Origin: Rhizobium sp. LC145
GTDB taxonomy: Bacteria; Pseudomonadota; Alphaproteobacteria; Rhizobiales; Rhizobiaceae
Direction: 5' to 3'
Assembly: GCF_001005825.1 (NCBI RefSeq)
Contig: NZ_LBHV01000001.1
Coordinates: 186,001 to 250,000, forward strand
Length of the DNA: 64,000 bases
Position 1 is the stretch's first letter; each line of letters begins with the position of its first letter. Below the pieces are notes generated by a model. That model was given only the letters and a program-made list of their open reading frames with translations, was not told the origin of the DNA and made no database searches. The translations under genes and the position numbers were made by a program. Of the stretch, positions 10,258 to 18,600 are shown piece after piece.

Positions 10258-10902
10258 TTAGTTGCCCTGCTTTGCAGCGTTCTGGGCGTCTTCCAGCTTC
10301 TTGCGGGCTTCTTCGGCCTTGCGCTGCATTCCCTCTTCGAGATTGCGCTGGCTTTCGGCGAGCTGCGCCTGCGGCATGGCCGGACCGTCGAAGGCGCCGG
10401 TGAAGCCCTGCAGCGAAATGCGGATCGGGTTCGGCGCACGGCGGAAGTTGATCGAGGTGAAGGTCACTTCGCCGCCCTTCTTGAGGCTTGCGATCATGGG
10501 ATCGGTGAGCGGCACTTCGGCGGTGCACTTGTCGGGCAGGCAGACGGCATAGTCGAGCTTCTGGCCCTTGCCGCCGTCGATCTGCATGACGATGCCCGGC
10601 GGGATGAGGCGCGCGGTGGGCACCGAAACCTGCAGGATCTTGCGGTTCACCTTGCCTTCCACTGTGATCAGGCCTACGGCGGTGATGAGCTGGCCGTTCT
10701 GTGCGAGAAGCACGTTCTGCACGACACAGAGATCGCTATCGTCCTGCTTGGTGCAGGTCTTGAACCAGCCGAGCGGCGGGGCGCCCGGAGCGCCGGCAGC
10801 CGGGGCCTGTGCGGCGGCCGTGATGGGCAGCGCGCTCGCGCCGATCGAAAGAGCGAGAGCGGACATCGCCGTCCGCATAACCTTGGTTGCCTTGAGCTTC
10901 AT
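10258..10902 (-). CDS. Invasion-associated locus B (IalB) family exported protein
   Basis: The 214-residue product has a long signal peptide ending near AAAQA, so it is periplasmic or outer-membrane associated. The body matches the IalB family: WFKTCTKQDDSDLCVVQN, IPPGIVMQIDGG, YAVCLPDKCTAEVPL, with two cysteine pairs. The C terminus is a charged, Ala/Gln-rich helix (EGMQRKAEEARKKLEDAQ) that looks coiled-coil. IalB is linked to erythrocyte invasion in Bartonella, but homologs are common in non-pathogenic rhizobia with unknown function. A clean terminator follows. The 280 bases between this start and the next gene hold their divergent promoters, not resolved here. Confidence 0.85.
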   Translation of the reverse strand: MKLKATKVMRTAMSALALSIGASALPITAAAQAPAAGAPGAPPLGWFKTCTKQDDSDLCVVQNVLLAQNGQLITAVGLITVEGKVNRKILQVSVPTARLIPPGIVMQIDGGKGQKLDYAVCLPDKCTAEVPLTDPMIASLKKGGEVTFTSINFRRAPNPIRISLQGFTGAFDGPAMPQAQLAESQRNLEEGMQRKAEEARKKLEDAQNAAKQGN

Positions 10903-11182
10903 AACGAAATCCGTCTCCTGAAATCCGTTCGGGGCGACGTCCGCCGCCTCCCTCGGGGTGTCCTATTGCCTTTCACCTGTCGGTCAAATGAGGCAATTGA
11001 ATGACCCGCCGTCCGGCCACCCTGTTACATCGCAGCCGCTCCGATATCCAGCCCTCATCACGTATTTTTTGGCGATTACCAGGGCTTTCAGGCCCATCTT
11101 TCCACCTAGTCGCGGTTGGTCACCCCATCTCGATCAGGTATTTTGCAGCGAATCAGAGACTATTTCCATTGTAGGATGGACC

Positions 11183-12988
11183 ATGCGCCGCATCGTTCCG
11201 CTCATCGCCGCACTTGCCCTTGCCGGACAGGCTTTCAGCCAACCTCTGCACGGGATCGCCATGCATGGTGAGCCGGCGCTCCCCGCCGACTACAAGTATT
11301 TCGACTATGTCGATCCGAACGTGAAGAAGGGCGGACGCGTGCGGTACGGCGTCGTCGGCACTTTCGACAGCCTCAACCCGTTCAACCTGAAGAGTATACG
11401 CACGACCGCTCGCGGCATCTGGGACAATATCTTCGGCAATCTCATCTACGAACCGCTGATGCAGCGCTCCGGCGACGAACCCTTTTCGCTTTACGGCTTG
11501 CTTGCCGAAACGGTGGAGTGGGACGAGGAGCGCAGTTTCATCCAGTTCAACCTCAACCCCAAGGCAAGGTGGTCGGACGGGCTGCCGGTAACGCCGGAAG
11601 ACGTGATCTTCACTTTCGAGGTGCTGCGGGACAGAGGCAGGATTCCCTTCTCCAACCGTCTCGACACCGTCGAGAAGATGGAGAAGGTCGGCGAGCGCAG
11701 CATACGCTTCACCTTCAACGAGAAGGCGGACCGCGAAATCCCACTGATCATTGCCTATGCGACGCCGATTCTGCCGAAACATGCGATCGATCCGGCCACC
11801 TTCGAGCAGTCCACGCTCAAATTCCCCGTCGGTTCAGGCCCTTACAAGGTGAAGTCGGTGGCACCCGGCGAGCGGATCGTCTACGAGCGCAATCCCGATT
11901 ATTGGGGCAAGGATGTTCCGTCCAAGGTGGGTCTCGACAACTACGACGAAATCACCGTCGAATATTTCCTGCAGGAGAACACCCTGTTCGAGGCCTTCAA
12001 GAAGGGTGTGCTCGATATCTACCTGGATGGCAGCCCGACGCATTGGGCGCGCGCCTACGACTTCCCGGCGGTCCATAGCGGCGCGGCCGTGAAGGACACG
12101 TTCAAGCCGGATCTGCCGACGGGCATGCTCGGCTTCGCCTTCAATACGCGCCGGCCGGTCTTTGCCGACCGCAATGTCCGGGCGGGCCTTTCGCTGGCCT
12201 TCGATTTCGAATGGGCGAACAGAAACCTTTTCGAGAACTCCTATACCCGTACCGAAAGCTTCTGGCAGAATTCCAGCCTCTCCTCCTTGGGGAAGCCGGC
12301 GAGCGAGCGCGAGCTTGCGATCCTTGGGCCCATCAAGGACCGGATCGAACCGGACGTGCTCGACGGCACCTATCGCCTGCCGAAGACGGACGGCACCGGC
12401 GCGGACCGCAAGGTGTTGCGCAAGGCCGTGGACCTCCTGGAGGCCGGCGGATACACGATCAGGAACGGCCGTATGTCGGACGCCTCGGGAAGGCCGCTTG
12501 CCTTCGAGGTGATGACCCAAAACCAGGACCAGGAGAAGCTGGCGATCGCCTATCAGCGGACCCTGCGCATGATCGGCGTGGAGATGATAATCCGCACCGT
12601 GGACGATGCGCAGTATCAGGCGCGTTCGGGCAATTTCGACTATGACATGATCCTGAAATCCTACCCCTCCTCCTTGTCTCCGGGTATTGAACAGGTCGGC
12701 CGCTGGGGCTCGGCCTCGCGTGATCGGCAGGGCAGCTTCAATTTCGCCGGCACCGCCGATCCCGATCTGGACAAGCTCATCGAAGCCATGCTCGGCGCAC
12801 GCAGCAAGGAGGATTTCGAGGCGGCGGTCCGAGCCTATGACAGGATGCTGATTTCCGGCCACTATCTCGTGCCACTCTACCATGTGGCGGAACAATGGGT
12901 GGCGCGCCGCAGCCATATCGGCTATCCGGAAAAGGTGCCGCTCTACGGCTACCAGCTTCCCGCCTGGTTCGACAAGCGGGCCCAATGA
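11183..12988 (+). CDS. ABC transporter substrate-binding protein, family 5 (YejA/oligopeptide type)
   Basis: Periplasmic binding protein of 601 residues with the signal peptide MRRIVPLIAALALAGQAFSQ. It belongs to the SBP_bac_5 class: FDSLNPFNLK, RWSDGLPVTPEDVIFTFEVL, GSGPYKVKSVAPGERIVYERNPDYWG. The long size and HGIAMHGEPALPADYKYFDYVDP opening resemble YejA-type peptide binders. The open frame starts 75 codons earlier in non-homologous sequence; ATG 11183 is six bases after AGGA and begins a proper signal peptide. No permease or ATPase is adjacent, so its transporter partners lie elsewhere. It may be cotranscribed with the DsbA-family gene 50 bases downstream. Confidence 0.9.
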   Translation: MRRIVPLIAALALAGQAFSQPLHGIAMHGEPALPADYKYFDYVDPNVKKGGRVRYGVVGTFDSLNPFNLKSIRTTARGIWDNIFGNLIYEPLMQRSGDEPFSLYGLLAETVEWDEERSFIQFNLNPKARWSDGLPVTPEDVIFTFEVLRDRGRIPFSNRLDTVEKMEKVGERSIRFTFNEKADREIPLIIAYATPILPKHAIDPATFEQSTLKFPVGSGPYKVKSVAPGERIVYERNPDYWGKDVPSKVGLDNYDEITVEYFLQENTLFEAFKKGVLDIYLDGSPTHWARAYDFPAVHSGAAVKDTFKPDLPTGMLGFAFNTRRPVFADRNVRAGLSLAFDFEWANRNLFENSYTRTESFWQNSSLSSLGKPASERELAILGPIKDRIEPDVLDGTYRLPKTDGTGADRKVLRKAVDLLEAGGYTIRNGRMSDASGRPLAFEVMTQNQDQEKLAIAYQRTLRMIGVEMIIRTVDDAQYQARSGNFDYDMILKSYPSSLSPGIEQVGRWGSASRDRQGSFNFAGTADPDLDKLIEAMLGARSKEDFEAAVRAYDRMLISGHYLVPLYHVAEQWVARRSHIGYPEKVPLYGYQLPAWFDKRAQ

Positions 12989-13038
12989 TCTAGAGCAAAG
13001 GACGCCCAAGAGCGGCTTTCCGAAGAAAGGATGCGCCC

Positions 13039-13710
13039 ATGGAACGGGTAACCATCGACGTCGTTTCGGACGTCGTCTGCCCCTGGTGTTATCTCGGCAA
13101 GGCGCGGCTGGAGCTGGCGATCGCCGAAGTACAGGACGAGGTTGGCGTCGACGTCAACTGGCGCCCCTATCGCCTCAATCCCGATTATCCGCCGGAAGGC
13201 GTGGACCAGCAGCAGGCCCTGATCGCCAAGCTCGGCGGCGCGGAAGCCGTGGAGCGTGCGCACGCCATGCTGAGCAAGCTCGGCGAAGAGGTCGGCATCC
13301 GTTACGATTTCGACGCGATCAAGATCGGCCCCAATACGCTGGACGCCCACCGTCTCCTGCATTGGGCGCTGGTGGAAGACCGCGAGGTGCAGGACCGGGT
13401 GGCGACCGCTCTTTTCAAGGCGAATTTCGAGGAAGGCAGGAATGTCGGCGATCAAACCGTTCTGCTCGACATTGCCGAGGAATGCGGCCTGGAACGGAAA
13501 GTCATCGAGAGCCTGCTCGCTAGCGATGCCGACAAGGATACGGTTCTCGGCGAGATAGAGGCGGCCCAGAAGATGGGCGTCAACGGCGTGCCCTTCTTCA
13601 TTCTCGACGGTCAGTATGCGGTCAGCGGTGCGCAGACGCCGGAAGTCCTCGTCAATGCGCTCCGGGAGATCGCACAGATGAAGGCCGAAGCCCGTAAAGG
13701 CATGATCTGA
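13039..13710 (+). CDS. DsbA-family oxidoreductase (FrnE-like)
   Basis: The 223-residue thioredoxin-fold protein has active-site Cys14-Pro-Trp-Cys17 (VCPWCYLGK) and the helical insertion typical of DsbA/FrnE. The cis-proline loop is GVNGVPFFILDG. There is no signal peptide, so it is cytoplasmic, as FrnE proteins generally are; they act as thiol oxidoreductases or isomerases in oxidative stress. It follows the binding-protein gene by 50 bases and precedes the DMT gene by 12, which suggests a three-gene transcript without an obvious shared function. Confidence 0.88.
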   Translation: MERVTIDVVSDVVCPWCYLGKARLELAIAEVQDEVGVDVNWRPYRLNPDYPPEGVDQQQALIAKLGGAEAVERAHAMLSKLGEEVGIRYDFDAIKIGPNTLDAHRLLHWALVEDREVQDRVATALFKANFEEGRNVGDQTVLLDIAEECGLERKVIESLLASDADKDTVLGEIEAAQKMGVNGVPFFILDGQYAVSGAQTPEVLVNALREIAQMKAEARKGMI

Positions 13711-13722
13711 CCGGAGGTTCAT

Positions 13723-14661
13723 GTGAATACGGACCACACGACGAAGGGCGTGCTCCTCGCCTTCGCCTCCTTTGCTGCGTTTGCCTTCAGCGATGCGGCC
13801 GTCAAGATGATCGAAGGCGCATTGCCGCCTTATGAAACGGCGTTCCTGGGAGCCATTTTCGGCCTTGCCGGCTTGCCGTTCCTGCTGAAAGCCGGCGACC
13901 GATGGACGGATATCTTCCGGACGACGAACCGGCCGCTCTGGCTTCTCCGATTCGTCGCCAACAGCCTCGGCGTGCTCGGCAGCGTCATCGCGTTTACGCA
14001 TCTCTCGATGGCGGAAGCCTTCGCGCTGATCTTCCTGCTGCCCTCCTTCGTCACCATCATGTCGGTGATCTTCCTGAAGGAGAGTGTGGGAATCCGGCGG
14101 TGGAGCGCTGTCCTCATCGGCTTTGCGGGCGTACTGATCGTCCTTCGTCCAGGCTTTCGGGAGCTTTCAATCGGGCATCTCGGCGCGATCTTCGGCGGCC
14201 TTTCCGGTGCGATCTCGATCGTCATCTTCCGGGCGATCGGCCCTTCGGAGAAGAACATATCGCTCTATGGCGCGGGCGTGCTGGGCGTGCTCTTCATCTG
14301 CGGCCTGCTGATGATCCCCGATTTCAGGGTGCCGGTCGCAACCGAATGGGTGATGCTGGCAGGCTATGGCCTGCTTGCGGCGCTGGCGACCGTGCTCTTG
14401 ATGTATGCCGCCAATCATGCGCCGGCGGCGGTGATCGGCCCCACCCAATACAGTCAGATGCTATGGGCCGTGCTCTTCGGCTATCTCATCTTCGGGGACA
14501 CGATCGACCTGCCGATGCTGATCGGCATCGTGCTCATCATCGGGTCGGGGCTTCTGACGCTTGCCCGTGAAAAGGCGCGAAACGTTCCGCTGCCGCGGTC
14601 CGTCGCGACCGATCCGCAGGCATCGGTCGTCACCAAGCCGGAAATCGAAGCCGATCGCTGA
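13723..14661 (+). CDS. DMT-superfamily (EamA) transporter
   Basis: Inner-membrane protein of 312 residues with about ten hydrophobic helices and two EamA repeats. Family segments include AFSDAAVKMIEGALPPYE, MAEAFALIFLLPSFVTIMSVIFLKE and APAAVIGPTQYSQMLWAVLFGYLIFGD. Substrates of EamA exporters vary widely and cannot be read from sequence. The GTG start at 13723 is placed by GGAGG five bases upstream; the overlapping ATG at 13721 runs straight into a stop. The stop abuts the stop of convergent mfd with no base between. Confidence 0.85.
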   Translation: MNTDHTTKGVLLAFASFAAFAFSDAAVKMIEGALPPYETAFLGAIFGLAGLPFLLKAGDRWTDIFRTTNRPLWLLRFVANSLGVLGSVIAFTHLSMAEAFALIFLLPSFVTIMSVIFLKESVGIRRWSAVLIGFAGVLIVLRPGFRELSIGHLGAIFGGLSGAISIVIFRAIGPSEKNISLYGAGVLGVLFICGLLMIPDFRVPVATEWVMLAGYGLLAALATVLLMYAANHAPAAVIGPTQYSQMLWAVLFGYLIFGDTIDLPMLIGIVLIIGSGLLTLAREKARNVPLPRSVATDPQASVVTKPEIEADR

Positions 14662-17600
14662 TCAGCTCTCTTTGGCGAGCTCGGCGAATTGGGTCATCAC
14701 CTGGGCGGCGGCGGTGAGCCGCTTTTCCGGTGACGGCAGGTCGCGCGTCAGGAACACGCTCTGATCCGGCCGGATCTTCGCGAGCGTGCCCTGCCTGGCG
14801 ATATAGCCGACGAGCGCTGCCGGATTGGGGAACTGCTTGTCGCGGAAGGAAACGACGATCCCTTTCGGGCCGGCATCGAGCTTCTCGACATTCGCCTTGC
14901 GGCAGAGCGACTTGATGTAGACGACCTTCAGGAGGTTCTGCACCTCGACCGGCATGGGGCCGAACCGGTCCACCATCTCCGCGCCGAAGCCGTCTATCTC
15001 CGGAAGCTCCGTCACTTCGCCCAGACGGCGGTAGAGGCCCATGCGCAGATGCAGGTCCGGCACGTAAGTGTCCGGGATCATCACCGTGATGCCGACCGAA
15101 ATTTGCGGCGACCAGCCGGTATCGACGATTTCATCCTCGCCCTTCACCTCGGCGACGGCCTCCTCCAGCATCTGCTGGTAGAGTTCGAAACCGACTTCCT
15201 TGATATGACCGGACTGCTCCTCGCCCAGCAGGTTGCCGGCCCCGCGGATATCGAGATCGTGGCTTGCGAGCTGGAATCCGGCGCCCAGGGTGTCGAGCGA
15301 CTGCAGCACCTTGAGGCGGCGCTCGGCGGTCGTTGTCAGCGGCTTGTTGACGGGCAGCGTGAAGAGAGCGAAGGCGCGCACCTTGGAACGGCCGACGCGG
15401 CCGCGAAGCTGATAGAGCTGCGCCAGACCGAACATGTCTGCGCGATGGACGATCAGCGTGTTGGCCGTCGGCACGTCGAGCCCGGATTCGACGATCGTCG
15501 TCGAAAGCAGAACATCGTATTTGCCGTCATAGAAGGCGTTCATGATGTCTTCCAGCTCGCCCGCCGGCATCTGGCCATGGGCGATGGCGACTTTCAGCTC
15601 CGGCACGTCCGATTGCAGGAAGGCTTGTATTTCCGGAAGATCGGCAAGACGCGGGCAGACATAGAAACTCTGGCCGCCGCGATAATGCTCGCGCATCAGC
15701 GTCTCGCGGATCACCAGCGGATCGAACGGCGAGATGAAGGTGCGCACTGCCATGCGGTCGACCGGCGGCGTGGTGATCAGCGACAGCTCGCGCACGCCCG
15801 TCATGGCAAGCTGCAGGGTGCGCGGGATCGGGGTCGCCGAAAGCGTCAGAACGTGAACGTCGCTCTTCAGCTCCTTCAGCCGCTCCTTGTGCTTGACACC
15901 GAAATGCTGTTCCTCATCGATGATGAGAAGGCTCAGGTTCGCGAACTTGATGCCTGATCCGAGCAGCGCATGGGTGCCGACAACAATGTCCACCTTGCCC
16001 TCGGCAAGGTCCTTCTTCGTCTGGGCAAGCTCCTTTGCGGGAACGAGGCGCGAGGCTCGGGCGATGGTAATCGGCAGGCCGCGGAAACGATCCCTGAACG
16101 TCTTGTAATGCTGACGGGCAAGCAGCGTCGTCGGCACGACCACCGCGACTTGCGCTCCGTTCATCGCCGCGAAGAAGGCAGCGCGCAGCGCCACTTCCGT
16201 CTTGCCGAAGCCGACGTCGCCGCAGACGAGGCGATCCATCGGACGACCGGCGCCGAGATCCTCACGGACCGAATCGATGGCGTTCGCCTGGTCGTCCGTT
16301 TCGTCATAGGGGAAGCGCGCGGCGAATTCGTCATAGAGCCCTTCGGGCGTCGTCAGAACCGGCGCGCGGCGGGTAATGCGCGCTGCCGCGATGCGGATGA
16401 GGGCATCCGCCATGTCGAGCAGACGCTTCTTGAGCTTGGCCTTGCGCGCCTGCCAGGCGCCGCCTCCGAGCCTGTCGAGCTGCGCTTCGGCCGCATCCGA
16501 ACCGTAACGTGAGAGCAGGTCGATGTTTTCGACGGGCAGGAAAAGCTTTGCCTGATCGGCATAATGAAGTTCGAGGCAGGCGCGGGGGGCGCCGGCGGCC
16601 TCGATGGTGACGAGGCCGACGAAGCGGCCGATGCCATGCTCGGCATGGACCACGAGCGAGCCTTCATCGAGACCCGCCACCTCGGTCAGGAAATCAGCGC
16701 CACGCTTGCGGCGCTTGCCGCGGCGGACCATACGGTCGCCGAGAATGTCCTGTTCGCCGATGATAGCGATCCGGTCGGTCTCGAAACCCGCCTCGAGACT
16801 CAGGATGGCGGAAGCCGCCTCCCCTTTATCCAACTTGTCGAGATCGGCGAGTTTTTCGATCGGCCTGACACGCTGAAGCCCACGCTCCTCCAGCACCTGC
16901 ATCAACCGGTCGAGTGAGCCTGCCGACCAGCCGGTAATCAGCACCTTGACGCCTTCGGCGCGCTTATCGGCGATGTGCTTGACCACCAGGTCGAAGACAT
17001 TGATGCGTTCGCCGCGATCCTTGTCCTCGGCCTGCGCCTTTGCCCAGCGCGGACCCGCATGGGCATCGAGCGTCACCACCGGGCGACCCTCGGCATCGAT
17101 CTCGTTGAACGGGGTCAGCCGCAGCGCGTCGCACGCGTCGAGCGCGGCGGAAAAAGCCTTGCCGTCGAGATAGAGCTGTCCGGGTGATACCGGCTTGTAG
17201 GGCGTGGCCTGTGCGGCCGCTCCCTTGCCCTGCGTGCCGCTGTCGCGCCGGGCGTCGTAATAATCGAGCACCAGCTTGGAGCGCTCGTTCGCCGCCTCGC
17301 GCGCCGTGTGATCCGTGACGATGCGGAAGCCCTTGAGGTAGTCGAAAGCGGTTTCCAGCCGCTCATAGAAAAGCGGCAGCCAATGTTCCATGCCGGCATA
17401 GCGCCGGCCTTCCGAGACGGCCTGATACAGCGCATCGTCGCGGGTCGCCGCGCCGAAGAGCGACAGATAGTTCTTGCGGAAACGGCTGATCGTATCGGGC
17501 GTCAGCGTCACCTCGCTCATGGGATTGAGGTCGAGGGAGCGGGCCTGTCCGGTCGTGCGCTGGCTTGCCGGGTCGAAGGAACGGATCGATTCCAGCGTGT

Positions 17601-18186
17601 CGCCGAAGAAATCGAGGCGCACCGGTTCTTCCGTGCCGGGCACGAAGACATCGAGGATGCCGCCGCGCACCGCGAATTCACCGACTTCCCGCACAGTGGA
17701 GACGCGCTCGAAGCCGTTACGCTCCAGGCGTGCGGCGAGGTCGTCCATGCGGATCTGGTTACCGGGCTTCGCCGAGAAGGCGAGGCTTTCGATCACCTCG
17801 GAAGGCGCGATCTTCTGCAGCATGGCATTGACCGTGACGAGCACGATTGCCGGATGCGGCTTTCTGGCGTGCGCGATAAGGCCGGAAAGCGCTGAAAGTC
17901 TCCGGGCGGAGACATCCGCGCTCGGCGAGACCCGGTCATAGGGAAGACAGTCCCAGGCCGGCAGCGTCAGGACCGGGATATCCGGCGCCACGAAGGACAG
18001 CATCTGTTCGAGATCGGGCATGCTCTGCCCGTCTGACATCACATAGGCGACGGACTGGCCGGCGCGCGCGAGTTCCGCCAGCAGGAGCGGCTCCATGCCG
18101 GGCGGCACATTGCCGACCGTCAGCGAGCTTCCGACCGTCGCTATCCGTGCTGCATCGAAACCTGGGATCATCGGGATGGAATTCAT
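14662..18186 (-). CDS. mfd: Transcription-repair coupling factor
   Basis: ATP-dependent translocase that displaces stalled RNA polymerase and recruits UvrA to lesions in transcribed strands. The 1174-residue protein has the expected order: UvrB-like N-terminal region, RNA-polymerase interaction region (GSLVVHAEHGIGRFVGL), superfamily 2 motor with Walker A GDVGFGKT near 655 and DEEQ near 753, then the TRG motif region and the C-terminal UvrA-masking domain. The start ATG overlaps the sdhE stop as ATGA, indicating translational coupling and supporting 18186. Its partner uvrA is in the same window at 1.5 kb. Full length, no anomaly. Confidence 0.97.
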   Translation of the reverse strand: MNSIPMIPGFDAARIATVGSSLTVGNVPPGMEPLLLAELARAGQSVAYVMSDGQSMPDLEQMLSFVAPDIPVLTLPAWDCLPYDRVSPSADVSARRLSALSGLIAHARKPHPAIVLVTVNAMLQKIAPSEVIESLAFSAKPGNQIRMDDLAARLERNGFERVSTVREVGEFAVRGGILDVFVPGTEEPVRLDFFGDTLESIRSFDPASQRTTGQARSLDLNPMSEVTLTPDTISRFRKNYLSLFGAATRDDALYQAVSEGRRYAGMEHWLPLFYERLETAFDYLKGFRIVTDHTAREAANERSKLVLDYYDARRDSGTQGKGAAAQATPYKPVSPGQLYLDGKAFSAALDACDALRLTPFNEIDAEGRPVVTLDAHAGPRWAKAQAEDKDRGERINVFDLVVKHIADKRAEGVKVLITGWSAGSLDRLMQVLEERGLQRVRPIEKLADLDKLDKGEAASAILSLEAGFETDRIAIIGEQDILGDRMVRRGKRRKRGADFLTEVAGLDEGSLVVHAEHGIGRFVGLVTIEAAGAPRACLELHYADQAKLFLPVENIDLLSRYGSDAAEAQLDRLGGGAWQARKAKLKKRLLDMADALIRIAAARITRRAPVLTTPEGLYDEFAARFPYDETDDQANAIDSVREDLGAGRPMDRLVCGDVGFGKTEVALRAAFFAAMNGAQVAVVVPTTLLARQHYKTFRDRFRGLPITIARASRLVPAKELAQTKKDLAEGKVDIVVGTHALLGSGIKFANLSLLIIDEEQHFGVKHKERLKELKSDVHVLTLSATPIPRTLQLAMTGVRELSLITTPPVDRMAVRTFISPFDPLVIRETLMREHYRGGQSFYVCPRLADLPEIQAFLQSDVPELKVAIAHGQMPAGELEDIMNAFYDGKYDVLLSTTIVESGLDVPTANTLIVHRADMFGLAQLYQLRGRVGRSKVRAFALFTLPVNKPLTTTAERRLKVLQSLDTLGAGFQLASHDLDIRGAGNLLGEEQSGHIKEVGFELYQQMLEEAVAEVKGEDEIVDTGWSPQISVGITVMIPDTYVPDLHLRMGLYRRLGEVTELPEIDGFGAEMVDRFGPMPVEVQNLLKVVYIKSLCRKANVEKLDAGPKGIVVSFRDKQFPNPAALVGYIARQGTLAKIRPDQSVFLTRDLPSPEKRLTAAAQVMTQFAELAKES

Positions 18187-18512
18187 GGGGTCTGCTTGAG
18201 CCTCGCTTCCAACGAGGCCCTGGTCACCGGATCGAAATCCGGCTTGTAGGCGGCGACACGCTCGTAAAGCGGCGTCTGCAGGTGGTTCGGCAAAGGCCTG
18301 GCGCCGGTGATCCAGGCATGCAGATCGTGATCGTCCTCGCTCATGATCGCCTCGAATTCATCGAGCTCCGCATCCGAGAGGGTGCCGATCTCGGCCTCGG
18401 CGAAACTGCCGAAGACGAGGTCCATTTCCCGGATGCCGCGATGCCAGCAACGATAGAGGATGCGCCGGCGGCGAGGATCGAGATCGGCGCTCGTGCGCGC
18501 AAGTCCAGTCAT
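18183..18512 (-). CDS. sdhE: FAD assembly factor SdhE (succinate dehydrogenase assembly factor 2)
   Basis: Small helical protein that promotes covalent FAD attachment to SdhA. The 109-residue product has the diagnostic RGIRE motif at 25-29 (CWHRGIREMDLVFGSFAE), followed by LSDAELDEFEAIMSEDDHDLHAWITG, standard for the SDH5/YgfY family. It is transcribed with mfd through a 4-base overlap and divergently from recG across 88 bases. Succinate dehydrogenase genes are not in the window. Confidence 0.93.
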   Translation of the reverse strand: MTGLARTSADLDPRRRRILYRCWHRGIREMDLVFGSFAEAEIGTLSDAELDEFEAIMSEDDHDLHAWITGARPLPNHLQTPLYERVAAYKPDFDPVTRASLEARLKQTP

Positions 18513-18600
18513 GTCCGTATCCTTTGTTGCGGTTCATATAGGATGCTTTTCCGCCCCCGTCACCTTGCCAAATCGCCAAAATCCATCGCATTTTGCTGCC